Source: DATBMA01 sp036555105 (lineage in GTDB: Bacteria; Actinomycetota; Acidimicrobiia; Spongiisociales; ZC4RG35). Taken from it: a stretch of DNA of 64,000 nucleotides. Each line of letters starts with the position of its first letter. Positions within the stretch are counted from its first letter, which is position 1. Below, piece after piece: positions 35,503-44,031 of the stretch. The translations under genes were made by a program, and so were the position numbers. The notes beneath the pieces were generated by a model, which saw only the letters and a program-made list of their open reading frames with translations, made no database searches and was not told where the DNA came from. The DNA is taken from NCBI GenBank assembly GCA_036555105.1, contig DATBMA010000062.1, positions 39,707-103,706 of the forward strand. The letters run 5' to 3'.

Positions 35503-38322
35503 TCACATATAGTCCTCCATGGGGGGACATGCGCAAACGAGGTTGCGGTCCCCGGAGGCGCCGTCGATCCTCCCAACCGGGGGCCAATACTTGGCGAGGC
35601 GAAGTCGGGCGACCGGATAGGCGGCGACCTCCCGGGAATAAGGGTGTGACCAGCCATCTTTGAGAAGGTCCTCGGCGGGATGGGGGGCATTCTTGAGAGG
35701 GTTGTCATCGGCCGGCCACTCCCCCGACTCAACCTTCCTGACCTCCTCCCTGATGCTGATCATTGCCTCGCAGAAGCGATCCAGCTCGGCCAGAGGCTCG
35801 GATTCCGTCGGCTCCACCATCAAAGTGCCGGCTACCGGGAAGCTCAAGGTGGGGGCATGGAAGCCGTAATCGGCCAGTCGTTTGGCCACATCCTCCGCCG
35901 TGATTCCCGTGGCCCTGGCGATCGGGCGCAGGTCCAGAACGCACTCATGAGCCACCCGGCCACCTACCCCGTGATAGAGCACTGGAAAGTGGGGATTCAA
36001 CCGGGAGGCGACGTAATTGGCACTGAGGATGGCGATCTCGCTTGCCCGCTTGAGCCCGTCAGCTCCCATCATCCGGATGTAGGTCCAGGGGATGGGCAGG
36101 ATCCCGGCCGAGCCCCAGGGCGCTGCAGCCACCGGCCCAATCCCATGATCCGGGCCGTCCGTCCCGGCCAGAGGATGGCCGGGCAGGAACGGGGCCAAAT
36201 GCTTTGCCACCCCGATCGGGCCCACTCCCGGTCCTCCCCCGCCGTGGGGAATGGTGAAGGTCTTGTGCAAGTTGAGGTGGGAGACATCGCCCCCGAAGGC
36301 CCCGGGCTGGGCCAACCCAACCATTGCATTGAGGTTGGCCCCGTCGATGTAGACCTGGCCGCCCATCCGGTGCACCACGTCGCACAGCTCCCGCACTCGC
36401 GGTTCGAACACCCCGTGCGTGGAGGGGTAGGTGATCATTACCGCTGCCAACCGGTCAGCGGCCGACTCAGCTTTCGTCCTCAAGTCGTCCAGGTCGACAT
36501 TGCCATCGCCATCGCAGGCCACGACCACCACCTGCATCCCTGCCATGACCGCCGATGCGGCGTTGGTGCCGTGGGCCGAGGCCGGGATCAGGCACACGAT
36601 GCGCCGCCCCTCCCCCCGGCTCCGGTGGTAGGCACGGATCGCCAGGAGCCCGGCCAACTCGCCCTGTGACCCGGCGTTGGGCTGCAATGAGACGGCGGCG
36701 TAACCGGTGATGGCCGCCAAGTCGGCCTCCAGCTCTCGGATGAGCTCCATGTAGCCCTCGACCTGATCGATTGGTGCGAAGGGGTGGATGTCGCGGAACT
36801 CGTTCCAGCTGATCGGAACCATCTCAGTGGTGGCGTTCAGCTTCATGGTGCATGAGCCGAGAGGGATCATGGTGCGATCCAGTGCGAGGTCCTTGTCGGC
36901 CAGGTGCCTCAGATATCGGAGCATCGAATGTTCCGTGCGATGGGTGTGGAACAGCGAATGGGTCAGGAAGGGCCCATGTCGGATCAACTCGTTCGGAATG
37001 CCGCCGGCCTCACCGGCCGGCTCCGCCCCGAATGCGGCCAGAACCCGATCGATGATCCGGTCGGTCGTGGTCTCGTCACACGAGACTCCGACCAGGGAGT
37101 CGCCGACCCTCAGCAGGTTGATGCCATCCTCCGCGGCTGTCGTAATCACCGCGCCGGCGTCCGGCACCCGCACTGTGACCGTGTCGAAGAAGGTTTCGTG
37201 TACTAATTCGAAACCGGCCGCCTCGAGCCCTGCCGCCAGCCGGCCGGTCAAGCGATGGACCCTGGTTGCGATCTCGACCAGTCCTTCAGGCCCGTGCCAG
37301 CAGCCGTAGAGCGCAGCCATCATCGCCAACAGGACCTGAGCGGTGCAGACGTTGGAGGTTGCTCGCTCTCGGCGGATGTGCTGCTCGCGAGTCTGAAGGG
37401 CCAGCCGGTATCCCATCCTCCCTTCGGAGTCACGCGACACCCCCACCAACCGTCCCGGCATCGCCCGCACCAGCGCCTCCCGAGTGGCGAAGAACGCGGC
37501 ATGGGGGCCGCCGAAGCCGAGAGGGACTCCAAAGCGCTGCGACGACCCCACGACGATGTCGGCTCCGAGCTCGCCAGGAGGGATGAGCATGGCCAGGGCA
37601 AGTAGGTCCGTTGCAACCACCACCAGCGCGCCGGCCGCATGGGCGGCCTCGATGATGCCGCTCAGGTCCCGGACCTCGCCGCTGGTCGACGGGTTCTGTA
37701 GCAGGACCCCGAACGCCTCTCCGGGCTCAAAAGCGGAGGGATCTCCGACCCTGATCTCGATACCGGCGGGCTCGGCCCGGGTGGACATGACCGCGATGGT
37801 CTGGGGGTGGCACCCCTCATCGACCCAGAACACCTTCCGATCGTTGGTGGCGAGACGGTGGCACATGGCCATCGCCTCGGCGGCGGCGGTGGCCTCGTCG
37901 AGCAGCGAGGCGTTGGCGATCTCCATCCCTGTCAGGTCCGTCACCATCGTCTGGAAAGTGAGGAGCACCTCCAGCCGCCCTTGTGAGATCTCGGCTTGAT
38001 AGGGGGTGTAGGCCGTGTACCAGGCCGGGCTCTCGAGGACGTTGCGTGCTATTACCGGCGGGACCCTGGTGCCGTAGTACCCGCGCCCGATCATGTTGAT
38101 CATGGGCCGATTGCGAGCGGCGATCTGCTCGAGCCTGACCAGCACCTCGTCTTCATCGAGCGCAGCGGCGAGTTGGAGGGGCCCTGAACGGATCTCGGGC
38201 GGCACCACCTCCGCAACCAGGTCATCGAGGGACGCCGCGCCTACCTCGGCGAGCATCTTGGCGAGGTCGTCGCCCTGGGGGCCGAGATGCCGGGATGCAA
38301 ACGCGGGCAATTGCTCCTGCAT
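35503..38322 (-). CDS. gcvP: Glycine dehydrogenase (decarboxylating), P-protein
   Basis: A 939-residue full-length P-protein with both halves fused, as in Actinobacteria and E. coli. It decarboxylates glycine with PLP and passes the aminomethyl group to the H-protein. The N-terminus FASRHLGPQGDDLAKML, the MIGRGYYGT and AYTPYQAEISQGRLEVLL segments, and the PLP-binding Lys687 in HLNLHKTFTIPHGGGGPG are clear. ATG at 38322 begins the conserved sequence; a -10-like TAGGAT lies 14 bases upstream, implying a very short leader. No gcvT or gcvH is in the window. Confidence 0.96.
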   Translation of the reverse strand: MQEQLPAFASRHLGPQGDDLAKMLAEVGAASLDDLVAEVVPPEIRSGPLQLAAALDEDEVLVRLEQIAARNRPMINMIGRGYYGTRVPPVIARNVLESPAWYTAYTPYQAEISQGRLEVLLTFQTMVTDLTGMEIANASLLDEATAAAEAMAMCHRLATNDRKVFWVDEGCHPQTIAVMSTRAEPAGIEIRVGDPSAFEPGEAFGVLLQNPSTSGEVRDLSGIIEAAHAAGALVVVATDLLALAMLIPPGELGADIVVGSSQRFGVPLGFGGPHAAFFATREALVRAMPGRLVGVSRDSEGRMGYRLALQTREQHIRRERATSNVCTAQVLLAMMAALYGCWHGPEGLVEIATRVHRLTGRLAAGLEAAGFELVHETFFDTVTVRVPDAGAVITTAAEDGINLLRVGDSLVGVSCDETTTDRIIDRVLAAFGAEPAGEAGGIPNELIRHGPFLTHSLFHTHRTEHSMLRYLRHLADKDLALDRTMIPLGSCTMKLNATTEMVPISWNEFRDIHPFAPIDQVEGYMELIRELEADLAAITGYAAVSLQPNAGSQGELAGLLAIRAYHRSRGEGRRIVCLIPASAHGTNAASAVMAGMQVVVVACDGDGNVDLDDLRTKAESAADRLAAVMITYPSTHGVFEPRVRELCDVVHRMGGQVYIDGANLNAMVGLAQPGAFGGDVSHLNLHKTFTIPHGGGGPGVGPIGVAKHLAPFLPGHPLAGTDGPDHGIGPVAAAPWGSAGILPIPWTYIRMMGADGLKRASEIAILSANYVASRLNPHFPVLYHGVGGRVAHECVLDLRPIARATGITAEDVAKRLADYGFHAPTLSFPVAGTLMVEPTESEPLAELDRFCEAMISIREEVRKVESGEWPADDNPLKNAPHPAEDLLKDGWSHPYSREVAAYPVARLRLAKYWPPVGRIDGASGDRNLVCACPPMEDYM

Positions 38323-38335
38323 CGTCCGGGATTCG

Positions 38336-38341
38336 ATCCTA
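38336..38341 (-). promoter_or_regulatory. Possible -10 element for gcvP
   Basis: Reads TAGGAT on the minus strand, fitting TANNNT, 14 bases before the gcvP ATG. A TTGTCC lies 14 bases further upstream, a short spacing for a -35, so the call rests mainly on the -10 match. Confidence 0.35.
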
Positions 38342-38436
38342 GCCACAGCCACGCTGGACAACGGGTGTGTGTTTCGGCCCGGTCCCCCGCCGTCCGAATT
38401 CCGTCGACTTCTGTGCAATCGCAGGTTGGGGCGGCC

Positions 38437-38442
38437 TACGAT
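38437..38442 (+). promoter_or_regulatory. Possible -10 element for the structured intergenic RNA
   Basis: TACGAT on the plus strand fits TANNNT and sits seven bases before the first base of a 7-bp hairpin, exactly where a transcript start would be expected. The -35 candidate (TGCAAT at 38414, 17 bases upstream) is poor. Confidence 0.35.
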
Positions 38443-38448
38443 GCCTTG

Positions 38449-38598
38449 TCGCCGGACCACCCCATGCCGGCGAACCCCAACCCCGACAGGGGTCCGTGCA
38501 AGGCGCCTTCCTGGCCGTCCGCCCGGGACCAACCCCTGTCTGCTCTTCGCGAGAAGAGCTGACGAGGCTCCGGCTCCCCACCCGGGGCCTCGTCCTTT
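38449..38598 (+). ncRNA. Candidate structured C-rich small RNA between gcvP and the antiporter gene
   Basis: This 306-base gap contains four nested or consecutive inverted repeats. They are TCGCCGG/CCGGCGA (38449-38455 with 38467-38473), GACAGGGGT/ACCCCTGTC (38485-38493 with 38532-38540, enclosing a small inner stem and AAGGCGCCTT), GCTCTTC/GAAGAGC (38542-38548 with 38553-38559), and a terminator-like 13-bp stem (38561-38573 with 38582-38594) followed by CTTTG. The plus-strand loops and linkers are C-rich (ACCACCCC, ACCCCAACCCC, CTCCCCAC), as in C-rich actinobacterial sRNAs such as 6C. Orientation is inferred from the -10 at 38437 and the tail. It has no open frame. Alternatives are a terminator of the antiporter gene or a gcvP leader. 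Confidence 0.4.
38561..38597 (+). terminator. Strong terminator-like hairpin
   Basis: A 13-bp stem with one T-G wobble, an eight-base loop (ctccccac) and a short CTTT tail on the plus strand. On the minus strand it lies 35 bases after the antiporter stop and could also end that transcript. Confidence 0.5.
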
Positions 38599-38628
38599 GC
38601 CGAGCGGGGCCACAGCGAGCGAGGGGAA

Positions 38629-40872
38629 TCAGCTCAGCGCCGAGAAGCTGACGACCGCCACCGGCACCTGAACGTGCTCCAACACATAGCTCACCCGATG
38701 CCCGTAGAAGGGCCGCCCGGTCAGCGGACGGGACGAGGCTCCCAGCACCAAGAGATCGAAGTCACCCTCGTTGGCATGGTCGACGATCTCCTGCTCAGCG
38801 TTGGTGCCGATCCGGACCTCGGTGGTCACCTCGACCCCGAGCTGCCCACCGAAGCGGGCGGCTGCCGCCACCAGCTCGCGGCCCGCCTCCATGCCTTCCG
38901 CCACAGCCGGGCTCTCGAGCATCACCCCCTGGCCCTCTGGCCGGTTGACGACGTGGAGAGCCAGCACCGAGCCACCTTCGATGCCGGCCAGCGAGTAGGC
39001 CAGCTCCTCGGCGGCTCGCGTCGACCAGGCCGCCGAGACCGGGACCAGGATGCGGTCGGGCAGGCGTGAGGGAACCGGCCGGTCCTGCGGGAAACGCACG
39101 ACGACGGTCGGCAGGTCGATAACTGCCAGCACCCTCTCGAGGACGTCGGAGAACATCCGGCTGCCCCGGTCGTGTTCGGAGGCCCCAAGGACCACGAGGT
39201 CGTAGCCGAGTCGCGCTTCTGCCGCGATGGCGGCTGCCGGGTCGGGAGAGATCTTGTGGACGCTGCGGGCCTGCGGCAGCTCATCGAGCACGTCGCTGGG
39301 ATCGGCCCTGTCGGCGTCGACCCGGCGGAGCATGCGGCGCCACCACCTGAGGCTGGCCGGATCGACCGCCAGGACGGTCACTTCAGCTTGCGGGAACACC
39401 GCCGTCACCAGCCGGGCGGCGTAGCGGCTCGAGGTCCCACCGCGGGTTGGCAGCAGTATGCGGCGCGCTCCCAGCAGCTGCGCCGACTCCTCCACCGACT
39501 CGCGTTGGAGGCGCTCCTGCTCCTGACCGGTCATGTCCCTTCGCGAGACCACGAGCCTGACCAGTCCAGGCGCCAGGATGGTGGTCACCAAGGCGGCGGT
39601 GACCAGCACGGTGTACCCGCTGTCGCTCAGCACTCCCAGGTTGAGGCCGACCAATGCGGCGACGATTCCCATCGCCCCCAGCGCCGAGAGGGCGGCGCCG
39701 GTGGCGATGGCGTCAGGCGAGGCCATCCCGGACGCCTTTGCCCCCACGAATGACCCTGCCATCTTCGCCACGACCGAGATGACGACCACCCCGGCCGCCC
39801 ACACCAGCTCCGGCCTGGTATCGAGCAACCCGAAGTCGACCCGGAGTCCGCTGTAGACGAAGAAGATCGGAGCGAAGAAGGCGGCAGTGACTGTCTCCAT
39901 GCGGGTGCGCACCTCGGGGATCTGATGGCGGAGCCCAGCAAGGACGATGCCGATGACGAAAGCGCCGATGATCGCCTCGAACCCGAGTGCGTGGGTGACT
40001 GCACCGGCCGCCAAGGCCGCAACGATGGCGATTGTGAAGCCGGCCGTGACGGAGCCGCCGCGGGCCATTGCAGCTCGAAAGAGCCGGTCGAGCAGGGGCC
40101 GCACCAGGACCACCACCGCCACCAGGAAGAGAGCAAGCCCGACAACCGTCTCCCCCAGCGCCCCCAGCTCCAGTGCGTCCTGGGCCAAACCCGCCAAAGC
40201 CGCCAGCAGCAGCCAGCCGATCGTGTCGATCAACACGGCCACGGCCAGGGTGACTTGTGCGAAGTCGCGCCGGATCAGCCCAAGGTCTTGCAGGATCTTG
40301 GCGATGACCGGAAGGGCCGAGACCGAAAGGGCCACCGCGAAGAAACCGGCGAAAACCTCCCGACCTGCTCCGGCGCCGACGAAGCTATCAGGCACCTGCC
40401 AGGCGGCGGCCCCGTTCACTACTAGCGATAGGCCCAGGCCGCCGGCGGTGGTGGCAAGCGCCACCCGGCGGAATCGGGTTATCAACCCCAGATCGGTCTC
40501 GAAGCCGATCACCACCACCAGCATCACTACTCCCAGCCAGGCGACCGCGAAGGTCGCACTCATCACTCCCTGGTCGCCGAAGAGCCAATCGAATGCTCGG
40601 GGTGCCACCCGGCCGAGCACCGTGGGGCCGAGGAGGATGCCGGCCGCCAGCTCTCCGATGACCGCAGGCTGACCAATGGCCCTCATGGCGAAGCCGAACA
40701 GCCTGGCCACGCCGACCAGGAGAGCCAACTGCACCAGCAGGACGAGGATCTGGTGCTCGGAGAGCGGTGGCCCGAACGTCGCTCCGACTTCCTGCAAGGA
40801 GGCGAGGGTACCGGCGGTGATCAGACCGAGAACCTGATCAAGTGGACTTCGACTTCCTGCAGAAGCCGGCAA
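38629..40872 (-). CDS. CPA2-type cation/proton antiporter with two C-terminal UspA domains
   Basis: A protein of up to 747 residues. Residues about 40-430 hold roughly 12 membrane segments of the Na+/H+ exchanger (KefB/NapA) type, for example AIGQPAVIGELAAGILLGPT and WLGVVMLVVVIGFETDL. Two universal-stress-protein domains follow: ARRILLPTRGGTSSRYAARL to about residue 595, and DRILVPVSAAWSTRAAEELA to the end with the LVLGASSRP nucleotide-loop-like motif. It probably exchanges K+ or Na+ for protons, gated by ATP/AMP or a dinucleotide. The start is unclear: TTG at 40872 includes a segment derived from a ychF duplication, while TTG at 40797 gives a more usual N-terminus; neither has a good ribosome-binding site. 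Confidence 0.88.
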   Translation of the reverse strand: MPASAGSRSPLDQVLGLITAGTLASLQEVGATFGPPLSEHQILVLLVQLALLVGVARLFGFAMRAIGQPAVIGELAAGILLGPTVLGRVAPRAFDWLFGDQGVMSATFAVAWLGVVMLVVVIGFETDLGLITRFRRVALATTAGGLGLSLVVNGAAAWQVPDSFVGAGAGREVFAGFFAVALSVSALPVIAKILQDLGLIRRDFAQVTLAVAVLIDTIGWLLLAALAGLAQDALELGALGETVVGLALFLVAVVVLVRPLLDRLFRAAMARGGSVTAGFTIAIVAALAAGAVTHALGFEAIIGAFVIGIVLAGLRHQIPEVRTRMETVTAAFFAPIFFVYSGLRVDFGLLDTRPELVWAAGVVVISVVAKMAGSFVGAKASGMASPDAIATGAALSALGAMGIVAALVGLNLGVLSDSGYTVLVTAALVTTILAPGLVRLVVSRRDMTGQEQERLQRESVEESAQLLGARRILLPTRGGTSSRYAARLVTAVFPQAEVTVLAVDPASLRWWRRMLRRVDADRADPSDVLDELPQARSVHKISPDPAAAIAAEARLGYDLVVLGASEHDRGSRMFSDVLERVLAVIDLPTVVVRFPQDRPVPSRLPDRILVPVSAAWSTRAAEELAYSLAGIEGGSVLALHVVNRPEGQGVMLESPAVAEGMEAGRELVAAAARFGGQLGVEVTTEVRIGTNAEQEIVDHANEGDFDLLVLGASSRPLTGRPFYGHRVSYVLEHVQVPVAVVSFSALS

Positions 40873-40911
40873 GCGAGAAAGCCAGCAGTGATCAGACCGA
40901 GAACCTGATCA
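40785..40911. repeat. Imperfect tandem duplication of the ychF 3' end
   Basis: A 24-base sequence starting gtgatcagaccgagaacc occurs exactly twice, at 40817-40840 and 40888-40911; a shorter match, cgacttcctgca, occurs at 40785 and 40850. On the minus strand the copy inside ychF encodes its last residues LIRFSV-stop. The second copy encodes the same HLIRFSV-stop in its own frame and the antiporter N-terminus (DQVLGLITAG) in another. Confidence 0.8.
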
Positions 40912-41956
40912 GCAGGACGTCGCCTTCTGCGACCTCGTACGCCTTTCCCTCCACTCGCACCATTCCCGCCTTTTTGGCGGCCTCGAATCCCCCGGCGGAG
41001 ATGGCATGCTCGAGCGTGCATACCTCGGCGCGGATGAACCCCCGCTCGAGGTCGGTGTGGATCTTGCCCGCGGCCTCCGACGCCGTAGCGCCCCGCCTCA
41101 CGGTCCAGGCCCGCGCCTCCTTCGGGCCCAATGTGTAGAAAGAGATGAGGCCCAGGCTGGCGTAGGCCGCCCCCACCACGCGAGCCAGCACTCCGGCTCC
41201 CAGCCCCAAGCCGGAGAGAAGCTCCGCTCTCGCTTCCGAGTCGACCTGGGCCGCCTCTTCTTCCAGGAGGGCGGAGGCCGCCACCACCTCGTCACCCGAC
41301 GGCACCACGGATCTCAGTCGAGCCTCCCACCCCATCGTCCCGTTCTCGTCCTCTCCGACATTGGCCAGCCAAACAGCCGGCTTGATGGTCAGAGCTCCCA
41401 TCTCGTGCAGCACCTGGAGGGCGTCGTCATCCCATGCCTGGCTGCGAAGGGCTCCGCCACTTCCGAGGAGCGAAGCCGCTTCCTCGACGACGGCCAAGGT
41501 GGGACGTTTGCTCGGGTCGGGCCCTGCCTCTTTCTCCAACCGCTGCAGCCTGCGCTCGAAGACGTCGTGGTCTGCCAGCGTGAGTTGCAGGAGCAGGCGA
41601 TCGGCCTGCTCGATCGGGTCGGTCCCCCCTTCACCGGCCGGTACGGAAGGGTCGGCGAAGGAGCGCACCACCATCAGCAGCGCGTCGACGTCGCGCACTC
41701 TTCCCAGGGTCTCTCCACTGGCACTCTCCGAGAGCGGAGGCAGGTCCAGCAGGTCGAGGGTGGCGTGGGTGGTCTTGGCCGATCGCTCCACCAGTGCGGC
41801 CTTGTCGAGGAGCGGGTCCGGAACCAGCGCCACCCCCGGCTGAGGCTGGACCGTTGAATGAGGATGGGATGCGGTCGGGGAGCTCAAACCGGTAAGGGCA
41901 TTGAACACGGTCGACTTGCCGGAGTTGGCGAACCCAACCAGTCCAAGGCGAGGCAT
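40892..41956 (-). CDS. ychF: YchF-family GTPase/ATPase (atypical)
   Basis: A 354-residue P-loop protein of the Obg/YchF family. G1 is GFANSGKSTVFNALTG (residues about 7-22), G4-like specificity is in WLANVGEDENG (YchF uses NxxE), and the C-terminal TGS-like domain has ISFYTLGPKEARAWTVRRG, IHTDLERGFIRAEV and GKAYEVAEGDVLLIRFSV. The G3 region, normally DIAGLVKGAS, reads LLDLPPLSESASGETLG, so this is a diverged member. YchF proteins bind ribosomes and influence translation and stress. ATG at 41956 begins the fold; divergent gpsA starts 52 bases away. Confidence 0.88.
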   Translation of the reverse strand: MPRLGLVGFANSGKSTVFNALTGLSSPTASHPHSTVQPQPGVALVPDPLLDKAALVERSAKTTHATLDLLDLPPLSESASGETLGRVRDVDALLMVVRSFADPSVPAGEGGTDPIEQADRLLLQLTLADHDVFERRLQRLEKEAGPDPSKRPTLAVVEEAASLLGSGGALRSQAWDDDALQVLHEMGALTIKPAVWLANVGEDENGTMGWEARLRSVVPSGDEVVAASALLEEEAAQVDSEARAELLSGLGLGAGVLARVVGAAYASLGLISFYTLGPKEARAWTVRRGATASEAAGKIHTDLERGFIRAEVCTLEHAISAGGFEAAKKAGMVRVEGKAYEVAEGDVLLIRFSV

Positions 41957-42008
41957 CGGGGCAAGGTAATCGCCGACGCCGAGTGCGCCGCCTGTACCGT
42001 GCGCGACC

Positions 42009-43001
42009 ATGAAGCTTGCGGTCATCGGGGCGGGCTCCTGGGGAACCGCGGTTGCCTCTCTGGCATGTCGCAACAACCCCACGTTGTTGTGGGCGCGCCG
42101 CCCCGAGCTGGCTGCGGCCATCACCCGTGAGGGCCAGAACACCGCGTATCTCCCAGGCCATCAACTTCCTGACGCGCTGACCGCCACTTCCGATCTGAGG
42201 GAGGCGCTGACCGAGGCCGAGGCCGTTGCCGTCGCGGTGCCGAGCCACGGTTTCCGAGATGTGGTCGAGGGCATAAAGGAGCTTGATCCCTCGGTTCCGG
42301 TGGTGTCACTGACCAAAGGAATCGAGCAGGGAACCCTGCGGCGGATGACCGAGGTGGTGCTCGAAGTGATGCCTCACCACCAGCCCGGGCGCGTAGGCGT
42401 CCTGACCGGGCCCAACCTGGCCGAGGAGGTGGCCGGTGGACAGCCGGCCGCGGCTGTGCTGGCCATGCGCGATGAGGCGGCAGCTCTCGCCCTCAGGTCG
42501 ACATTCATGGGCCCGACCTTCCGCATCTACACCAACACCGACGTGGTCGGTTGCGAGCTGGCAGGGGCCCTCAAGAATGTGATGGCCATTGCAGCCGGGA
42601 TGTCGGACGGCCTTGGCTTCGGGGACAACACCAGAGCCGCCTTGATCACCAGGGCGCTGGCGGAGCTCACCCGCCTCGGGGTGGCGCTCGGCGGGACCAC
42701 AGCCACCTTCGCCGGCCTAGCCGGTATGGGAGATCTCATCGCCACCTGCACGTCCTCGCGCAGCCGCAACTTCCGGGTCGGCCTGGAGCTGGCCGCCGAC
42801 AAGCCCATTGACCAGATCGTCGGCGAGATGCGGATGGTGGCCGAGGGCGTGAAGACTACGGCCGCGGTGCTGGAGCTGGCTGCTCGGTCAGGAGTGGAGA
42901 TGCCCATCGCCACACAGGTGGGACGGGTTCTCTACAACGGGGTCCGTCCACGGGACGCGGTGCTCGAGTTGATGGCCCGCGAGCCGAAGGCCGAAGGCTG
43001 A
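42009..43001 (+). CDS. gpsA: Glycerol-3-phosphate dehydrogenase [NAD(P)+]
   Basis: A 330-residue enzyme that reduces dihydroxyacetone phosphate to sn-glycerol-3-phosphate for phospholipid synthesis. The N-terminal IGAGSWGTAVASLACRN is the NAD(P) loop, LTKGIEQGTLRRMTEV and LTGPNLAEEVAGGQPAA follow, and the catalytic Lys is in GALKNVMAIAAGMSDGLGFG. The family signature DNTRAALITRALAE is intact. ATG at 42009. Confidence 0.95.
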   Translation: MKLAVIGAGSWGTAVASLACRNNPTLLWARRPELAAAITREGQNTAYLPGHQLPDALTATSDLREALTEAEAVAVAVPSHGFRDVVEGIKELDPSVPVVSLTKGIEQGTLRRMTEVVLEVMPHHQPGRVGVLTGPNLAEEVAGGQPAAAVLAMRDEAAALALRSTFMGPTFRIYTNTDVVGCELAGALKNVMAIAAGMSDGLGFGDNTRAALITRALAELTRLGVALGGTTATFAGLAGMGDLIATCTSSRSRNFRVGLELAADKPIDQIVGEMRMVAEGVKTTAAVLELAARSGVEMPIATQVGRVLYNGVRPRDAVLELMAREPKAEG

Positions 43002-43027
43002 AGGTCCTGGCCGGTTAACTTTCCGGG

Positions 43028-43669
43028 ATGACGGCCCCCTCCGAACGGGCAACCGTTAGGCGGTCGGAGCGGTCCGCCTACGACCCGGTAACCATCTACT
43101 CGATTCTCGACGAGGCCCTCATCGCCCACGTCGGTTTCATTCGTCAAGGCACTCCGGTCGTGCTCCCGATGCTGCACGCCCGCATCGGAGATCGCCTGTT
43201 GCTGCATGGCTCTCCGGCGTCGAGTCTCACCAGGTCTCTCAAGCAGGACCCAAGCGTATGTGTGACGGTGACGATCTTCGACGGCCTGGTGCTGGCCCGT
43301 TCCGCTTTCAACTCGTCCGCCAACTACCGGAGCGTGGTGGTCTTCGGTCAGGCCGAGCGGATCACCGACCTCGCGGGTCGAGCGGCCGCCCTCGACGCCT
43401 TCACCGACAAGGTGATGCCGGGCCGGAGGCCTCACATTCGCCCCAATCACGAGGACGAGTTGAAGCAGACGGCGGTATTCGAGGTGCCGCTTGACGAGGC
43501 CTCCGCCAAGATCAGGTCGGGCCCTCCTCACGACGAGGACGAGGACTACGAGCTCCCGATCTGGGCAGGCGTGATCCCGGCGGCGTTGGTGTGGGGCGAG
43601 CCCGAGCCCGACCCCGAGAACCTCGATGGCGTGGTGATGCCTGACCACCTCGAACACTTCAGAACGTGA
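43028..43669 (+). CDS. Pyridoxamine 5'-phosphate oxidase family protein
   Basis: A 213-residue flavin-binding split-barrel protein of the PPOX class. Typical parts are ILDEALIAHVGFIRQGTPVV, LLLHGSPASSLTRSL and VCVTVTIFDGLVLARSAF, then YRSVVVFGQAERI. Members bind FMN, F420 or haem; which one cannot be told here, though F420 is common in Actinobacteria. ATG at 43028, 26 bases after gpsA. C-terminal PIWAGVIPAALVWGEPEPDP is the usual end of this subfamily. Confidence 0.85.
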   Translation: MTAPSERATVRRSERSAYDPVTIYSILDEALIAHVGFIRQGTPVVLPMLHARIGDRLLLHGSPASSLTRSLKQDPSVCVTVTIFDGLVLARSAFNSSANYRSVVVFGQAERITDLAGRAAALDAFTDKVMPGRRPHIRPNHEDELKQTAVFEVPLDEASAKIRSGPPHDEDEDYELPIWAGVIPAALVWGEPEPDPENLDGVVMPDHLEHFRT

Positions 43670-43738
43670 CCGATAGCGCCTCTCGGCCTTCACACCATTT
43701 TTGTCTCGGTGCCGATGGCTTTCCGAGTGAGTGGGCCA

Positions 43739-43923
43739 ATGAAGTTCGCCATCCCGACCTTTGCTGCTCGCTTTCCTCACAGCTCTGTTGGTCGCCGGTT
43801 GCCGGAGCAGCTGATTCCCCAGCCGACGCCTATGCGCGTTCCTGCGGGAACGTGAGTGCCATCGTCTGGGTGGACGGAATCGGCCTGGACCGAGATACGC
43901 CATACAGGTGTTCTGACTCCTGA
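43739..43923 (+). pseudogene. Remnant of a small lipoprotein gene, split across frames
   Basis: ATG at 43739 opens MKFAIPT. One base later the next frame reads LLLAFLTALLVAGCRSS then stop, a textbook lipoprotein signal peptide with lipobox LVAGC (43761-43814). A further shift gives AADSPADAYARSCGNVSAIV and WVDGIGLDRDTPYRCSDS then stop at 43921-43923. Joining the three pieces needs two single-base shifts. It lies in the 362-base gap 43670-44031; the rest of the gap shows only a small cgttcc/ggaacg hairpin (43837-43852). Could be decay, a sequencing error, or chance. Confidence 0.35.
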
Positions 43924-44031
43924 ACTGGCGAAGGGACGGTGTCCCAACCGCACCGCCCGGGTCGCGGGACGAGGTGCTGATAGGCAGGAGCGAATGATTT
44001 CGGTTTTCGAAGGCTTACTGTTCTTGGTCTG

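Noticed and set aside
38323..38628. Glycine riboswitch in front of gcvP
   Set aside because: I could not find the conserved tandem aptamer core, and a -10-like element lies directly before the gcvP start.
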